Below are positions 8,930 to 18,073 of a stretch of 64,000 nt of DNA, in pieces. Source of the DNA: Granulosicoccus antarcticus IMCC3135 (GTDB taxonomy: Bacteria > Pseudomonadota > Gammaproteobacteria > Granulosicoccales > Granulosicoccaceae). The position numbers and the translations under genes are program-made. Numbering within the stretch: position 1 is the first letter of the stretch; each line of letters starts with the position of its first letter. Under the pieces are notes generated by a model. That model had not been told where the DNA came from and did no database searches. It saw nothing but the letters and a program-made list of their open reading frames with translations. The stretch covers positions 2,662,501 to 2,726,500 of the forward strand of contig NZ_CP018632.1 in NCBI RefSeq assembly GCF_002215215.1, written 5' to 3'.

Positions 8930-10807
8930 ATGCCAACTATTCATCAGCTCCCTGACCACCTGATCAACCAGATAGCAGCTGGCGAGGTGGTTGAAAGACC
9001 GGCTTCTATCGTCAAGGAGCTGGTAGAAAATGCCCTGGATGCTGGTGCGACTCGCATTGTGCTGGACCTGGAGCAAGGTGGTCTGGACAGGATTCGAATC
9101 CGCGATAATGGCTGCGGTATCGATGCCGACGATTTACCCAGAGCACTCAGCCGGCATGCCACCAGCAAGATTCTGTCGATGGATGATCTGCAAAGCGTTG
9201 CAACGCTCGGATTTCGTGGTGAGGCCCTGCCCAGCATCGCCTCAGTATCACGCCTGACCCTGACCTCGCGGACCGCAGAAACTGATCATGGCGCTCGTAT
9301 AGATTACAAGCCAGATGCATCTGCGGAGCAAGAGCCGGCAGCGCACCCGGTGGGTACTACGGTTGATGTGAACAGTTTGTTTTACAACGTGCCGGCAAGA
9401 CGCAAGTTCATGCGGACACCGAAAACCGAATTCACACGTTGTGAAAGCATTGTGAAAACCCTTGCCATGGCACAGCCAGATTGCGCGTTTACTCTCAATC
9501 ACAATGGCAAGACCGTATTCGAATGCAAGGCTGCAGCTGATATGGAAGCCCGCAATACGCGTATCACTCGTATTCTGGGTAAGGGCTTTGGTGAAGCTGC
9601 CCGAGCTGTCAGCCTGGAAGGTGCCGGGTTGACGATGAGTGGCTGGATTGCAGACCCCAGCTTTTCCCGTTCGCAGGCAGACATGCAATACTTCTACGTA
9701 AACCAACGCATGGTGCGCGACAAGGTCATCTCACACGCGGTCAAACAGGCCTATAGCGACCTGATCTATCACCAACGCCATCCGGCTTTTGTGTTGTTTC
9801 TGCAGATGGATCCGACAATGGTCGATGTCAATGTGCATCCGGGTAAACAGGAGGTCCGTTTTCGGGAAAGCCAGCTGGTACATGGGTTCGTGCGCCGATC
9901 CATCAAGGACTTTCTTGCCGCGATTACTCCGGCAGATTCTCTGGGGGATTCACATTCTGCAACAGGGATGAGTCTCGGTCACGATGGGCTGCAGCCGCAG
10001 CTATCAGCTGCCGGACTGGGTCAGCCCTCTGGCGCGAATACGGGTAACGGCTACTCACAGCCGCCCCTACAGCGGCCCATGCCACTACAGGTGCAAGAGC
10101 AGTTCAATTCCATGTCTCGTCTGGGAGCACCGAGCACAAGAGCTCCTGAGCCAATCAGTCCCTATGCCCGAAACAGCGATGCGTTGCGAGAGCGAGTCAC
10201 GAGCGAAGGCGAGGGTTCGGAGATTCCACCGTTAGGCTTTGCCAGAGCACATCTTCACGGGGTCTATATTCTGGCTGAAAATCGCGATGGTCTGATCATT
10301 GTCGATGCGCATGCCGCCCATGAACGCATTACCTATGAGCGTTTAAAGGCGCTGTACCATGATGGCGCTCTGAAGCGTCAGGCATTGCTGGTGCCGCTGA
10401 CTCTGGATGTCAGTGAGCCGGAGGCTGATCGCTGTGAGCAGGAGCGAGACTGGCTGGAGAGCATCGGCCTGGTGGTGGATCGCATGGCACCCGAGCAGCT
10501 GTGTATTCGGGAAGTTCCTTCGATTCTCGGGCAAGCCGATGTCAGCGCCTTGTTGCGTGATGTGCTGTCCGACCTGATGAATCACGATAGCAGCGAGCGG
10601 TTGCGTGCCGCCGTTGACGAGGTGCTATCGTCCATGGCTTGCCACGGGTCGGTCCGTGCGAATCGAGGATTGAGTACATCTGAAATGAATGCATTGTTAC
10701 GTCAGATCGAATCAACACCCAATAGTGGTCAGTGCAATCATGGCAGGCCCACCTGGACAGCGCTGGACATGCAGGCGCTGGACAAGTTGTTTCTGCGCGG
10801 ACGCTAG
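8930..10807 (+). CDS. mutL: DNA mismatch repair protein MutL
   Basis: GHKL-ATPase matchmaker linking MutS recognition of mismatches to strand incision and excision. The 625-residue product begins with the diagnostic IAAGEVVERPASIVKELVEN, followed by DNGCGI and GFRGEALPSI, which form the ATP-binding site. A poorly conserved linker (about 345-430) precedes the C-terminal dimerisation domain; a DQHAAHER-like VDAHAAHERITYERL is present, and the tail CNHGRPT is typical. Start chosen at the ATG directly before the conserved N-terminus. The miaA start follows the stop by only four bases, so the two are probably cotranscribed. mutS lies in the same window at 25.4-28.1 kb. Confidence 0.96.
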   Translation: MPTIHQLPDHLINQIAAGEVVERPASIVKELVENALDAGATRIVLDLEQGGLDRIRIRDNGCGIDADDLPRALSRHATSKILSMDDLQSVATLGFRGEALPSIASVSRLTLTSRTAETDHGARIDYKPDASAEQEPAAHPVGTTVDVNSLFYNVPARRKFMRTPKTEFTRCESIVKTLAMAQPDCAFTLNHNGKTVFECKAAADMEARNTRITRILGKGFGEAARAVSLEGAGLTMSGWIADPSFSRSQADMQYFYVNQRMVRDKVISHAVKQAYSDLIYHQRHPAFVLFLQMDPTMVDVNVHPGKQEVRFRESQLVHGFVRRSIKDFLAAITPADSLGDSHSATGMSLGHDGLQPQLSAAGLGQPSGANTGNGYSQPPLQRPMPLQVQEQFNSMSRLGAPSTRAPEPISPYARNSDALRERVTSEGEGSEIPPLGFARAHLHGVYILAENRDGLIIVDAHAAHERITYERLKALYHDGALKRQALLVPLTLDVSEPEADRCEQERDWLESIGLVVDRMAPEQLCIREVPSILGQADVSALLRDVLSDLMNHDSSERLRAAVDEVLSSMACHGSVRANRGLSTSEMNALLRQIESTPNSGQCNHGRPTWTALDMQALDKLFLRGR

Positions 10808-10811
10808 GCTG

Positions 10812-11831
10812 ATGGCTGCAATACCTGTGAACAATCCCCCCGTTATTTTTCTGATGGGGGCGACCGCCTGCGGCAAGACCGCTCTGTCCTTGTCCTTGGC
10901 ACAGGCCCTGAATGCCGAGATAATCAGCGTGGATTCAGCGCTGGTTTATCGAGGACTGGATGTTGGTACTGCCAAGCCTTCGAGGCAGGAATTGGCGACT
11001 GTACCGCACCATCTGATCGATATCTGCGATCCCTGGGAGGTCTATTCTGCGGCGCGTTTTTGTCATGACGCATTGCAGATCATCGAGGCTATACAACGAC
11101 GCGGCAAGCGTGTGTTGATGGTTGGCGGAACCATGCTGTATTTCAAGGCCCTTGAAGAAGGATTGGCGAAGCTCCCAGATGCAGACAATGCTGTGCGTGG
11201 CAAGTTGCTTCAAGAGGCTGAAAGGCTGGGGTGGGATGGCATGCATGCACAATTACAGTTGGTCGACCCTGAAGCCGCTGCACGTATTCATCCCAATGAT
11301 CCACAGAGAATTCAGCGGGCGCTTGAGGTCTATCGAATTTCAGGCCAACCGATGAGTCAGCTACAGGCGGATACACGTTCGTTGCTGGAAGTTCCTCCGA
11401 TTAAATTTGCGCTGGTGCCTGGCGATCGACAATGGCTGCATGAACGAATCAAGACACGTTTCGACATGATGATAACGAGCGGCTTTATCGATGAAATGCA
11501 TGCCTTGCGCGAAAATGCCTTGATTCACGCCGAATTGCCAGCAATGCGTAGTGTTGGATATCGCCAGGCCTGGGAACACCTGGAGCTGCTTGCGGTCAAT
11601 GGTGCATCTGTTGAGAATGTCGATGCTGGGCTCTGGATCGACAAGGCCGTTGCTGCAACCCGACAATTGGCAAAACGACAATTGACCTGGATACGTGGCA
11701 TGAAAGAAGTCAATACTATCGCCTGCGATACTATGTCTCAGGTTTCACAAGAAGAATTTGTCCTGTCCGTTCTGCAGCACTGCAAGGCAGTCAAAGATGA
11801 TTCGGCAGGCAACATGGAAAAGAACAAATGA
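10812..11831 (+). CDS. miaA: tRNA dimethylallyltransferase MiaA
   Basis: Transfers the dimethylallyl group to N6 of A37 in tRNAs reading U-starting codons. The 339-residue product has the P-loop GATACGKTAL (cysteine where most homologues have serine), the ISVDSALVYRGLDVGTAKP substrate motif, HHLIDI and the GGTMLYFKAL and RIHPNDPQRIQRALEV signatures. Start chosen at the ATG four bases after the mutL stop; longer frames would overlap mutL. It overlaps the next gene by 4 bp (ATGA). In enterobacteria hfq follows miaA; here cysM does. Confidence 0.95.
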   Translation: MAAIPVNNPPVIFLMGATACGKTALSLSLAQALNAEIISVDSALVYRGLDVGTAKPSRQELATVPHHLIDICDPWEVYSAARFCHDALQIIEAIQRRGKRVLMVGGTMLYFKALEEGLAKLPDADNAVRGKLLQEAERLGWDGMHAQLQLVDPEAAARIHPNDPQRIQRALEVYRISGQPMSQLQADTRSLLEVPPIKFALVPGDRQWLHERIKTRFDMMITSGFIDEMHALRENALIHAELPAMRSVGYRQAWEHLELLAVNGASVENVDAGLWIDKAVAATRQLAKRQLTWIRGMKEVNTIACDTMSQVSQEEFVLSVLQHCKAVKDDSAGNMEKNK

Positions 11832-12745
11832 GTGACTCAGTACCCGAGCTGACCATCCCTTCGCTAGTCAATCAGATTGGCCGTACGCGACTGGTTCCCA
11901 TACAGCGGTTGGCTGCCAACACGCGAGGCAATCAGATATTTGGCAAGCTGGAAGGGGATAACCCTGCAGGTTCGGTCAAGGATCGGCCAGCAGCCAATAT
12001 GATCGTTCAGGCCGAGGCGCGCGGCACCATCAAGCCCGGTGATACCTTGCTGGAGGCGACCAGTGGCAATACAGGTATAGCGCTGGCCATGGTGGCGGCC
12101 ACCATGGGCTACAAGTTGAAGTTGTTAATGCCTGACAACATGACGGGGGAGCGAAAGTCCCTCATGACGGCCTATGGTGCCGAGCTGATTCTGGTTACCG
12201 AAGAGCAGGGCATGGAGTACGCCCGTGATCAGGCAGCTGCAATGGCGGCACGAGGTGAAGGTGTGGTGCTGGATCAGTTTGCAAATCCGGACAACTGGGG
12301 AGCTCACTACAGCAGCACTGGCCCTGAAATCTGGGAAGCTACCCAAGGCAAAATCACGCATTTTGTCAGCTCCATGGGCACCACGGGTACCATCATGGGT
12401 GTGTCACGCTACCTTAAAGAGAAGAACCCTGACATCCAGATTATCGGCGTGCAACCAGAGGACGGCTCCAGCATTCCGGGTATTCGTCGTTGGCCCGAAG
12501 CCTATCTGCCAGCCATCTATGAGCCGGCACGGGTTGATAGAATCATTGATGTCAATCAGGCGGAAGCCGAAGATATGGCTCGAAGCCTTGCACGAGTAGA
12601 AGGCATACTCAGCGGTGTTTCATCCGGGGGAGCCTTGCTTGCTGCGCTGAAGATGTTGCCGGAACTGGACAACGCCGTGATGGTGACTATCGTCTGCGAC
12701 CGCGGCGACCGATATCTATCCAGTGGCTTGTTTCCAGCGAATTAG
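11828..12745 (+). CDS. cysM: Cysteine synthase B (O-acetylserine sulfhydrylase)
   Basis: PLP enzyme making L-cysteine from O-acetylserine and sulfide or thiosulfate. The 305-residue product has the PLP lysine in NPAGSVKDRPA, the substrate loop EATSGNTGIA, the phosphate-binding GTTGTIMGVS and GVSSGGALLA. The short C-terminus and the QPEDGSSIPGIRRWPEAYLP stretch point to the CysM rather than CysK branch. Translation is coupled to miaA by a 4-bp overlap. The gene ends facing the FHA gene, with one copy of the dispersed palindromic repeat between them. Confidence 0.93.
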   Translation: MSDSVPELTIPSLVNQIGRTRLVPIQRLAANTRGNQIFGKLEGDNPAGSVKDRPAANMIVQAEARGTIKPGDTLLEATSGNTGIALAMVAATMGYKLKLLMPDNMTGERKSLMTAYGAELILVTEEQGMEYARDQAAAMAARGEGVVLDQFANPDNWGAHYSSTGPEIWEATQGKITHFVSSMGTTGTIMGVSRYLKEKNPDIQIIGVQPEDGSSIPGIRRWPEAYLPAIYEPARVDRIIDVNQAEAEDMARSLARVEGILSGVSSGGALLAALKMLPELDNAVMVTIVCDRGDRYLSSGLFPAN

Positions 12746-12761
12746 AGTAAAAGGGCCCTGA

Positions 12762-12816
12762 GAGCTTGCCCGAGAATAGCGACCGTAGTAGATCAGTCTA
12801 TTCTCGACAGGCTCCT
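12762..12816. repeat. Dispersed imperfectly palindromic intergenic repeat, copy 2
   Basis: Second copy of the element at 8735-8790. Here the arms AGAATAG and CTATTCT pair cleanly around an 18-nt centre and are extended by CCGAG/CTCG-type and GAGC/GCTC pairing. It lies between the convergent cysM and FHA genes, where it may also act as a bidirectional terminator. Confidence 0.7.
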
Positions 12817-12829
12817 GATCCGATCTTGT

Positions 12830-13675
12830 TCAGGAAAGCATGAATTCCACGTCAATGCCGGCGACATTGAGTTGATCGCCACTGTGTAACAGCACCGGTT
12901 CATCCCCGATGACATCACGATTGAGTGTCGGTCTGTCGACACTGTCGTCGCTCTCGATATGCATCAGGAAATAACCATCCGGCTTTCGCATGATGGCCGC
13001 GATCTGGATGCCGGGTCTGCCAAGCGTTGTAACGGGCTTGTCAATTGGCAGAATCTGGCCCGATTTTGCACCGTTCTTGATTTCAATCACCGCACCCTTG
13101 GATGTGGCTGTCGTTGAATCCAGCTCAAGTATCGGCGATTGCGTCGCGGCGTTGGGCGGTGTGCTTGTTGTCTCTGGTTTGACGTCGGCGGCTGCAGGCA
13201 GCTCGGGCTCAGGACGGCTGTTGGCTTCCTGGCCAATACCCTGGTGTGCCTCGTTCAGAGACAATGGATCAATCTCGTCCATAGACTCGACATGTCCGTC
13301 ACCGAAATCACTGGTAACCGGCAAATCTGAAATGCTGCTAGCCAGATTGTCGACATCGACATCAGCGAGAGGGGATTGCACTTTGCCAGATCGGAATGCC
13401 AACCGAATCTTGCCGATGACAATTTCGTCGTTGTCAAGAATAATCTGTCGTGTAACAGGTTGCCCATTGACGTAGGTACCGTTGGTACTGTTAAGGTCCT
13501 CTAGCCAGTACTCATCTGCCTCGAAAGTAATTCGGGCGTGACTACCGCTGACTGACAGGTCGGGAATACATACATCATTGGCGGAACGGCGGCCAATGGA
13601 GATGGTTTCCTGACCAGCGTCGAACGCAAGCTCGCTAACCTCGTTGTCTTCGTGAGTAACGATGATTGTGGTCAT
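12830..13675 (-). CDS. Protein with two FHA domains
   Basis: Cytoplasmic 281-residue protein, presumably a phosphothreonine reader. The N-terminal FHA domain (about 24-95) is textbook: ISIGRRSANDVCIPD, SGSHARI and LEDLNSTNGTYVNG with the phosphopeptide-contacting Arg, Ser, His and Asn. A Pro/Glu/Thr-rich linker (about 110-190) leads to a second, divergent FHA-like domain (about 195-280) with LGRPGIQ. No kinase or phosphatase partner is nearby. The gene is monocistronic, convergent with cysM and followed upstream by a 170-bp gap before the lytic transglycosylase gene. Confidence 0.85.
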   Translation of the reverse strand: MTTIIVTHEDNEVSELAFDAGQETISIGRRSANDVCIPDLSVSGSHARITFEADEYWLEDLNSTNGTYVNGQPVTRQIILDNDEIVIGKIRLAFRSGKVQSPLADVDVDNLASSISDLPVTSDFGDGHVESMDEIDPLSLNEAHQGIGQEANSRPEPELPAAADVKPETTSTPPNAATQSPILELDSTTATSKGAVIEIKNGAKSGQILPIDKPVTTLGRPGIQIAAIMRKPDGYFLMHIESDDSVDRPTLNRDVIGDEPVLLHSGDQLNVAGIDVEFMLS

Positions 13676-13845
13676 TAAAAGTCCCTGATGATCAAAGGTG
13701 GCGGTGTTGTGCCAAGGTTCGGTTTACGCATCGGTCAGACAGCCCGTAATTATTGGCAATTACGCCCGTTTCGTCAACTAACACAAATAACTGCCGAATT
13801 ATTGGCATCATTGTGCGCTGTTTGATGCTCAATTGCATTGACCGG

Positions 13846-15297
13846 TTATATACCGGCAATGTTGGTGTCTACATTAATCAATAACCGTTCACCAGGGTGA
13901 ATCAGTTCGCCGTCAAGTGTACGACCTTCGGCATCGAGAATGCTGTTCATGGGCACAGAAAAGCTTTGTGCAATGTCAGAAATTGTGTCACCGATTGTTA
14001 CAACATATTCGATGTTACTGGCCGCGTTATCCGCCTCAAATCGTACTGCAAGCTCCTGTCCGATCTTGATGAACGAGTTGTTCAGTCCATTCAGATCCAT
14101 TAAGTTTTGTTGTGAGAGTCTGTAGGAGCGGGCGATGGTGCTGATACTCTCGCCCGCTACAACCGTATGAGTCGCCGGTAGAGTGTAAAGATCACGAGGA
14201 TCAATCGCTGTCACGGCACTGATCACCGACTCTGCATTGTCCTTCAGCACATAGATATGGTGAGGTCCTCCGGGTGGGGTGACGCCATGCACCAGTCCGG
14301 CATTGAGATGCCTGAGGGAAAATTCGGGTATGCCACTCGCAGCAGCCACTTTGTCCAGACTGGTCTGGCTGCCGAATTCGAGGACCTCAAAAGCGTTACC
14401 GCGAGCCAGTAGCGGTATTTCCAGGCCCGGAATTGAATCGTGTCGAAGCATGGCGACCAGTGCCAGGAATTTGGGCACATATTCGCGAGTTTCACGCGGA
14501 AGCTTCAACGACCAGAAATCGGTGGGCTGACCTGACTTCTCATTCCGTCTGATAGCGCTTCGAACTCTGCCGGGACCAGCATTGTAGGCGGCCAGTGTCA
14601 GGAGCCAGTCGCCATGAAATTCGGCATTGAGGTAGCTCAGGTAAGAGATGGCGGCATCAGTGGACTTGACAATATCTGAGCGTCCGTCGAACCACTGATT
14701 GCTGGAGATACCAATCTCCCGAGCCGTGATGGGCACGATTTGCCAGATGCCGGCGGCTTTTTCGGTGCTGTGAACATCGGGTTGATAGCCACTTTCGATT
14801 GCTGGCAACAGTGCAAGCTCTACAGGTAAATAACGTTTGTCGAGAGATTCCACGATGTGTCCGGCAAAGGGTGTCGCCCGGTTGAGGATTTTGCTGATCC
14901 AGAGGGCTTCACGCTGGTATTGTTGCCGATAGTTTTCAATCTGTGGCTTGTCGGGTATTTTCAGGCGCCTGGATTGCTGCACGAACTGCCAGACTGTCGT
15001 TGCAGGCTTCGAGGCGAGCGAATTTTTTACAGATTTCACCCCCGAATTACAACAGCCAGCGGCTGGTGTGGGGCTAACGCTGGGGTCGAATACTTGCGTG
15101 TCGCCAATCTCGCGCAGCATGAGGCGATCCATTTGCGCGGTATTACCTAAAGGCGGCAAAGCCGTGTTGTCCGCGTGGGCGAGGAGCGGTATTGTCAGTA
15201 ACAATGCGGTCGTGAGGATCACGAAACCTGACATTAATGCCAAAGATAGTCGCTTTGGCGACGCTATACTGGTGTTGAGGGGAGTCAGGGCAGGCAT
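13846..15297 (-). CDS. mltD: Membrane-bound lytic murein transglycosylase D with LysM repeats
   Basis: Cleaves the MurNAc-GlcNAc bond of peptidoglycan in the periplasm, giving 1,6-anhydro ends. The 483-residue product has an N-terminal hydrophobic segment (about 16-42), an SLT domain with the catalytic glutamate E168 in LLPAIESGY and AAGIWQIVPITA, AYNAGPGRV, and two C-terminal LysM domains (HTVVAGESISTIARSY and YVVTIGDTISDIAQSF). Start chosen at 15297, ahead of the hydrophobic segment; longer in-frame starts (15339, 15456) run into the divergent methyltransferase gene. The gene usually neighbours gloB and rnhA; gloB is missing here. Confidence 0.9.
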   Translation of the reverse strand: MPALTPLNTSIASPKRLSLALMSGFVILTTALLLTIPLLAHADNTALPPLGNTAQMDRLMLREIGDTQVFDPSVSPTPAAGCCNSGVKSVKNSLASKPATTVWQFVQQSRRLKIPDKPQIENYRQQYQREALWISKILNRATPFAGHIVESLDKRYLPVELALLPAIESGYQPDVHSTEKAAGIWQIVPITAREIGISSNQWFDGRSDIVKSTDAAISYLSYLNAEFHGDWLLTLAAYNAGPGRVRSAIRRNEKSGQPTDFWSLKLPRETREYVPKFLALVAMLRHDSIPGLEIPLLARGNAFEVLEFGSQTSLDKVAAASGIPEFSLRHLNAGLVHGVTPPGGPHHIYVLKDNAESVISAVTAIDPRDLYTLPATHTVVAGESISTIARSYRLSQQNLMDLNGLNNSFIKIGQELAVRFEADNAASNIEYVVTIGDTISDIAQSFSVPMNSILDAEGRTLDGELIHPGERLLINVDTNIAGI

Positions 15298-15361
15298 TTT
15301 GATAAAATGCGGGCCGTATCCTAGTGCGTCTGAGGTCATCGAATATAACGGGTTGCTTGCG

Positions 15362-16168
15362 ATGAAAAGTAAACGAACGGTACGACAGAGCCCCGTCTGG
15401 CTGGACGCCCAAGCGCCACTGGCACAATGGTACGCAACCGGACTGGGGCAGTCCATCGCGAAACGTCTGGAACTTGAAGTAGGTAGTCGTTTGGGTGATG
15501 TTTTTGGCTATCAGGGAGTGCAGGTTGGCAACCTGGTTCCCGGGTTGCATCTCTTGGAAGGCGCTGGTCTGCAGCGTCACCTCATGCTTGATGCACCGGG
15601 CAATGAGGCTGATATTCATGCCGATGTACTATCCCTGCCGATTGCCTCGGATACGATGAAAGCGGTGGCTTTTTTTCATACGCTGGATTTTTGTGACAAT
15701 CCACATCAGGCATTGCGCGAAGCCGACCGTGTCTTGACTGACGATGGTCAGCTGATCATCATCGGCTTCAATCCCTATAGTGCCTTTGGTGCTCGGCATG
15801 CGCTCACAGCCTGGCGTCGTAGTGAGCCCTGGAATGGTCGTTTTTATGCACGGCACCGTGTAAGCGACTGGTTATCCGTACTGGATTACCGGGTGCTGGA
15901 CAGTGCCGCCATGTTTATCCGCCCGCCGATCAACAGTGAGCGCGTATTGCGCCGATTGCACCGCATGGAAGGGCTGCAGCGCTGGCTGGGTGGTCTGGGA
16001 GGGCTGTACATCATGCGTGCCCGCAAGCAGACTATGCCTATGACCATGACACGTCAGTGGCGTCGGCCAAGAGCCGGAATGGCTGCATCCAGCTTTGCGC
16101 GGACAGGCGACAAGACGTCAGCACGCCCCAGAGCAACCGTTGCACGCATAGATCATCGACAACGTTAA
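15362..16168 (+). CDS. SAM-dependent methyltransferase, YafS-like
   Basis: Class I methyltransferase of 268 residues and unknown substrate. The core has LPIASDTMKAVAFFHTLDFC-type motif II, then HQALREADRVLTDDGQLIIIGFNPYSAFGARH, the signature of the Methyltransf_11 proteins found between gloB and rnhA in gammaproteobacteria (E. coli YafS). Start chosen at the ATG at 15362; the frame extends upstream but would overlap mltD. A 64-bp divergent spacer separates it from mltD. The Arg-rich C-terminus (about 225-268) is low complexity and probably disordered. Confidence 0.82.
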   Translation: MKSKRTVRQSPVWLDAQAPLAQWYATGLGQSIAKRLELEVGSRLGDVFGYQGVQVGNLVPGLHLLEGAGLQRHLMLDAPGNEADIHADVLSLPIASDTMKAVAFFHTLDFCDNPHQALREADRVLTDDGQLIIIGFNPYSAFGARHALTAWRRSEPWNGRFYARHRVSDWLSVLDYRVLDSAAMFIRPPINSERVLRRLHRMEGLQRWLGGLGGLYIMRARKQTMPMTMTRQWRRPRAGMAASSFARTGDKTSARPRATVARIDHRQR

Positions 16169-16212
16169 AATACCTGCCTTCCTGACAGACAGCATTCAAA
16201 AACATAAATCAT

Positions 16213-16653
16213 ATGATTGAAATCTACACCGACGGTGCGTGTCGTGGCAATCCTGGCCCCGGCGGCTGGGGAGCTCTCATGCGTTCGGGCGAAAACGAAA
16301 AGGAATTGTGGGGTGGAGAGGCACACACGACCAACAATCGGATGGAGATGATGGCGGTCATAAAGTCGCTTGAAGCTCTGAAGCGGCCTAGCGAAGTGGT
16401 TCTGACGACTGATTCTCAATATGTTCGTAAAGGCATTACCGAATGGATTGAGGGCTGGAAGCGCAAGAACTGGCAAACATCGGCTCGCAAACCGGTCAAG
16501 AATGCAGATTTATGGGTAGAAATCGATACGCTGGCCAATAAACATACCGTCGAGTGGCGCTGGGTCAAAGGTCATAGCGGTCATGCAGAGAATGAGCGTG
16601 TCGATGATCTGGCTAATCGTGGGATCGATGAATTGAAGTTGAAAAAATCCTGA
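16213..16653 (+). CDS. rnhA: Ribonuclease HI
   Basis: Degrades the RNA strand of RNA-DNA hybrids. The 146-residue product has the full catalytic set D7 ([12 protein letters not shown]), E45 (TTNNRMEM), D67 (TTDSQYV) and D131 (ERVDDLA), and the [12 protein letters not shown] histidine loop. Length and sequence match bacterial RNase HI closely. In most relatives dnaQ follows directly; here the pair is separated by about 3.2 kb of accessory DNA that starts right after this gene. Confidence 0.97.
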   Translation: MIEIYTDGACRGNPGPGGWGALMRSGENEKELWGGEAHTTNNRMEMMAVIKSLEALKRPSEVVLTTDSQYVRKGITEWIEGWKRKNWQTSARKPVKNADLWVEIDTLANKHTVEWRWVKGHSGHAENERVDDLANRGIDELKLKKS

Positions 16654-16684
16654 TCTGATTCTGACTGGGCTGATCCTGGGTGCC

Positions 16685-17083
16685 ATGATGCATCTTGGGT
16701 TGGTTAAACTGAGGCTCCCGTATCCGCTGCGTTTTGTGCTGGCTAATCATCCGCTAGTGTTGGGGAGGATCAAAGCGCTTTTCTATGCCCAGAACAACTG
16801 GGAGGCGTTGACAGCGTTTATGAAAAACGCGTCTTTGCCGGTGGACAATAACCCGGTGGAAAGCGCTATCAGGCCCTTTGCTCTTGGTCGAAAAAATTGG
16901 CTCTACACAGCCAGTCCTCGAGGGGCAAAGGCCAGTGCATTCATGTATACCCTCGTCGAGTCGGCAAAAGCCTGTGGGCTTGAACCCAGAGCCTATTTGC
17001 AGGCGCTGTTAGAGCGCTACCCGTTCGCGACAACCGAGGAAGAGCGTCGCCAATTGCTACCCATGTTTATTAAAATCGGCTGA
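16685..17083 (+). pseudogene. IS66-family transposase, C-terminal remnant
   Basis: The frame encodes only the end of an IS66 transposase: LPVDNNPVESAIRPFALGRK, then NWLYTASPRGAKASAFMYTL and ESAKACGLEPRAYLQALLER, followed by the IS66 C-terminal tail. Homology fades before about 16745, so most of a roughly 500-residue protein is missing, and no tnpA/tnpB accessory frames or terminal inverted repeats are visible. It marks an old insertion between rnhA and dnaQ. Confidence 0.85.
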
Positions 17084-17128
17084 GTCACTGGGTAGGGTAA
17101 CTCTGCTGTTGGCTGCAGGAATACTTTG

Positions 17129-17956
17129 ATGCTATCGTCTGCCGTCCATCTGAACCTTGTTCGCCGCATGACAGAATTGACAATTACATTGACCGGAGAG
17201 GTGAGAGAGTCCAATTTTGAGGAGTGGAAGGATGGGCTCGTCGAACGCATTCACGCGGTCGATACAACACTATCGGAAGATGACGACTTCAGTTCAGCGA
17301 ACGACAGCATTCGGCAGTTTCGTGACGCGGAGCTGATGCTCAAGAACGCCAAGCAGGCGGCGCTAGAACAGGCAGCTGATATCAATCGCTTGTTCGACGC
17401 TGTGGATGCGGTCACTGAGGAGACGCGTCAGGCGAGACTCACGCTGGAGCGCAGAATTCGCGTTCGGCGCCAGGAACTCAAACAACAGGCGCTACAGGCT
17501 CACTTCGATAGCAATGCAGCCACGCTCGATGCGTTGACGACGGCTCAACAGGCTTTGTTCCAGGACCGCCAGTATTTACTTAGTCTTCCGTTTGATGAGC
17601 TGGAAAGCACGATCGCGGAACGCATCGGAGTCTGGCAGTCGACGCTCGCGGAGCCGGCAATACAATACGCCGCCAACTCATCCGATGCAACGGGTCACGA
17701 TAACACTCAAAGTTTTGATAGCGCATCGATCGATGATAGTGGCATTGATGCAGAGCACTCATCGCGTTCTGCTGGTGAATCGATAGAGGGTAGCAGTGAG
17801 ACAGGGGAGGCGAGCGACGATGTATCGCGCACCTGGCGTGTGGCGATCGATTTGTCAGCACCGCGAACAAAAGCTGATCAGGTTTTCACACGCGTGCGTG
17901 ATCGCTGGAAAACCGACCGTGCGGTAGTCAGCATCGATTTGTTAGCGGTGGATTAG
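17129..17956 (+). CDS. Unknown protein with central coiled coil
   Basis: I do not recognise this gene. The product is about 275 residues. It begins with a short beta-like segment (MTELTITLTGEVRES), then a long charged helical region (about 60-170, rich in Glu, Arg, Gln, Ala) that should form a coiled coil, an acidic Ser/Asp/Glu-rich linker (about 190-235) and a short beta-type C-terminus (WRVAIDLSAP to VVSIDLLAVD). The layout is reminiscent of phage DUF1351-type proteins, but this is weak. AGGA eight bases before 17129 supports that ATG; 17168 is an alternative. It lies directly after the IS66 remnant and may be cargo. Confidence 0.6.
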   Translation: MLSSAVHLNLVRRMTELTITLTGEVRESNFEEWKDGLVERIHAVDTTLSEDDDFSSANDSIRQFRDAELMLKNAKQAALEQAADINRLFDAVDAVTEETRQARLTLERRIRVRRQELKQQALQAHFDSNAATLDALTTAQQALFQDRQYLLSLPFDELESTIAERIGVWQSTLAEPAIQYAANSSDATGHDNTQSFDSASIDDSGIDAEHSSRSAGESIEGSSETGEASDDVSRTWRVAIDLSAPRTKADQVFTRVRDRWKTDRAVVSIDLLAVD

Positions 17957-18034
17957 GGTGGTGGCTGAGAGTAAGTCAAGAACTGTTTTTGCTTGTCGGG
18001 CCTGAATTAAATCAGCGTTTTTTGAAAACAGGAT

Positions 18035-18067
18035 GCAAAAAATAAAGGTCACCAGTGTGATGACCTT
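18035..18067 (-). terminator. Rho-independent terminator of the small lysine-rich gene
   Basis: Read on the minus strand, a perfect 7-bp stem AAGGTCA / TGACCTT with a 9-nt loop is followed by TATTTTTTG. It begins seven bases past the stop of the 38-residue gene and supports that gene being real and transcribed in this direction. Confidence 0.8.
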
Positions 18068-18073
18068 GTACGA

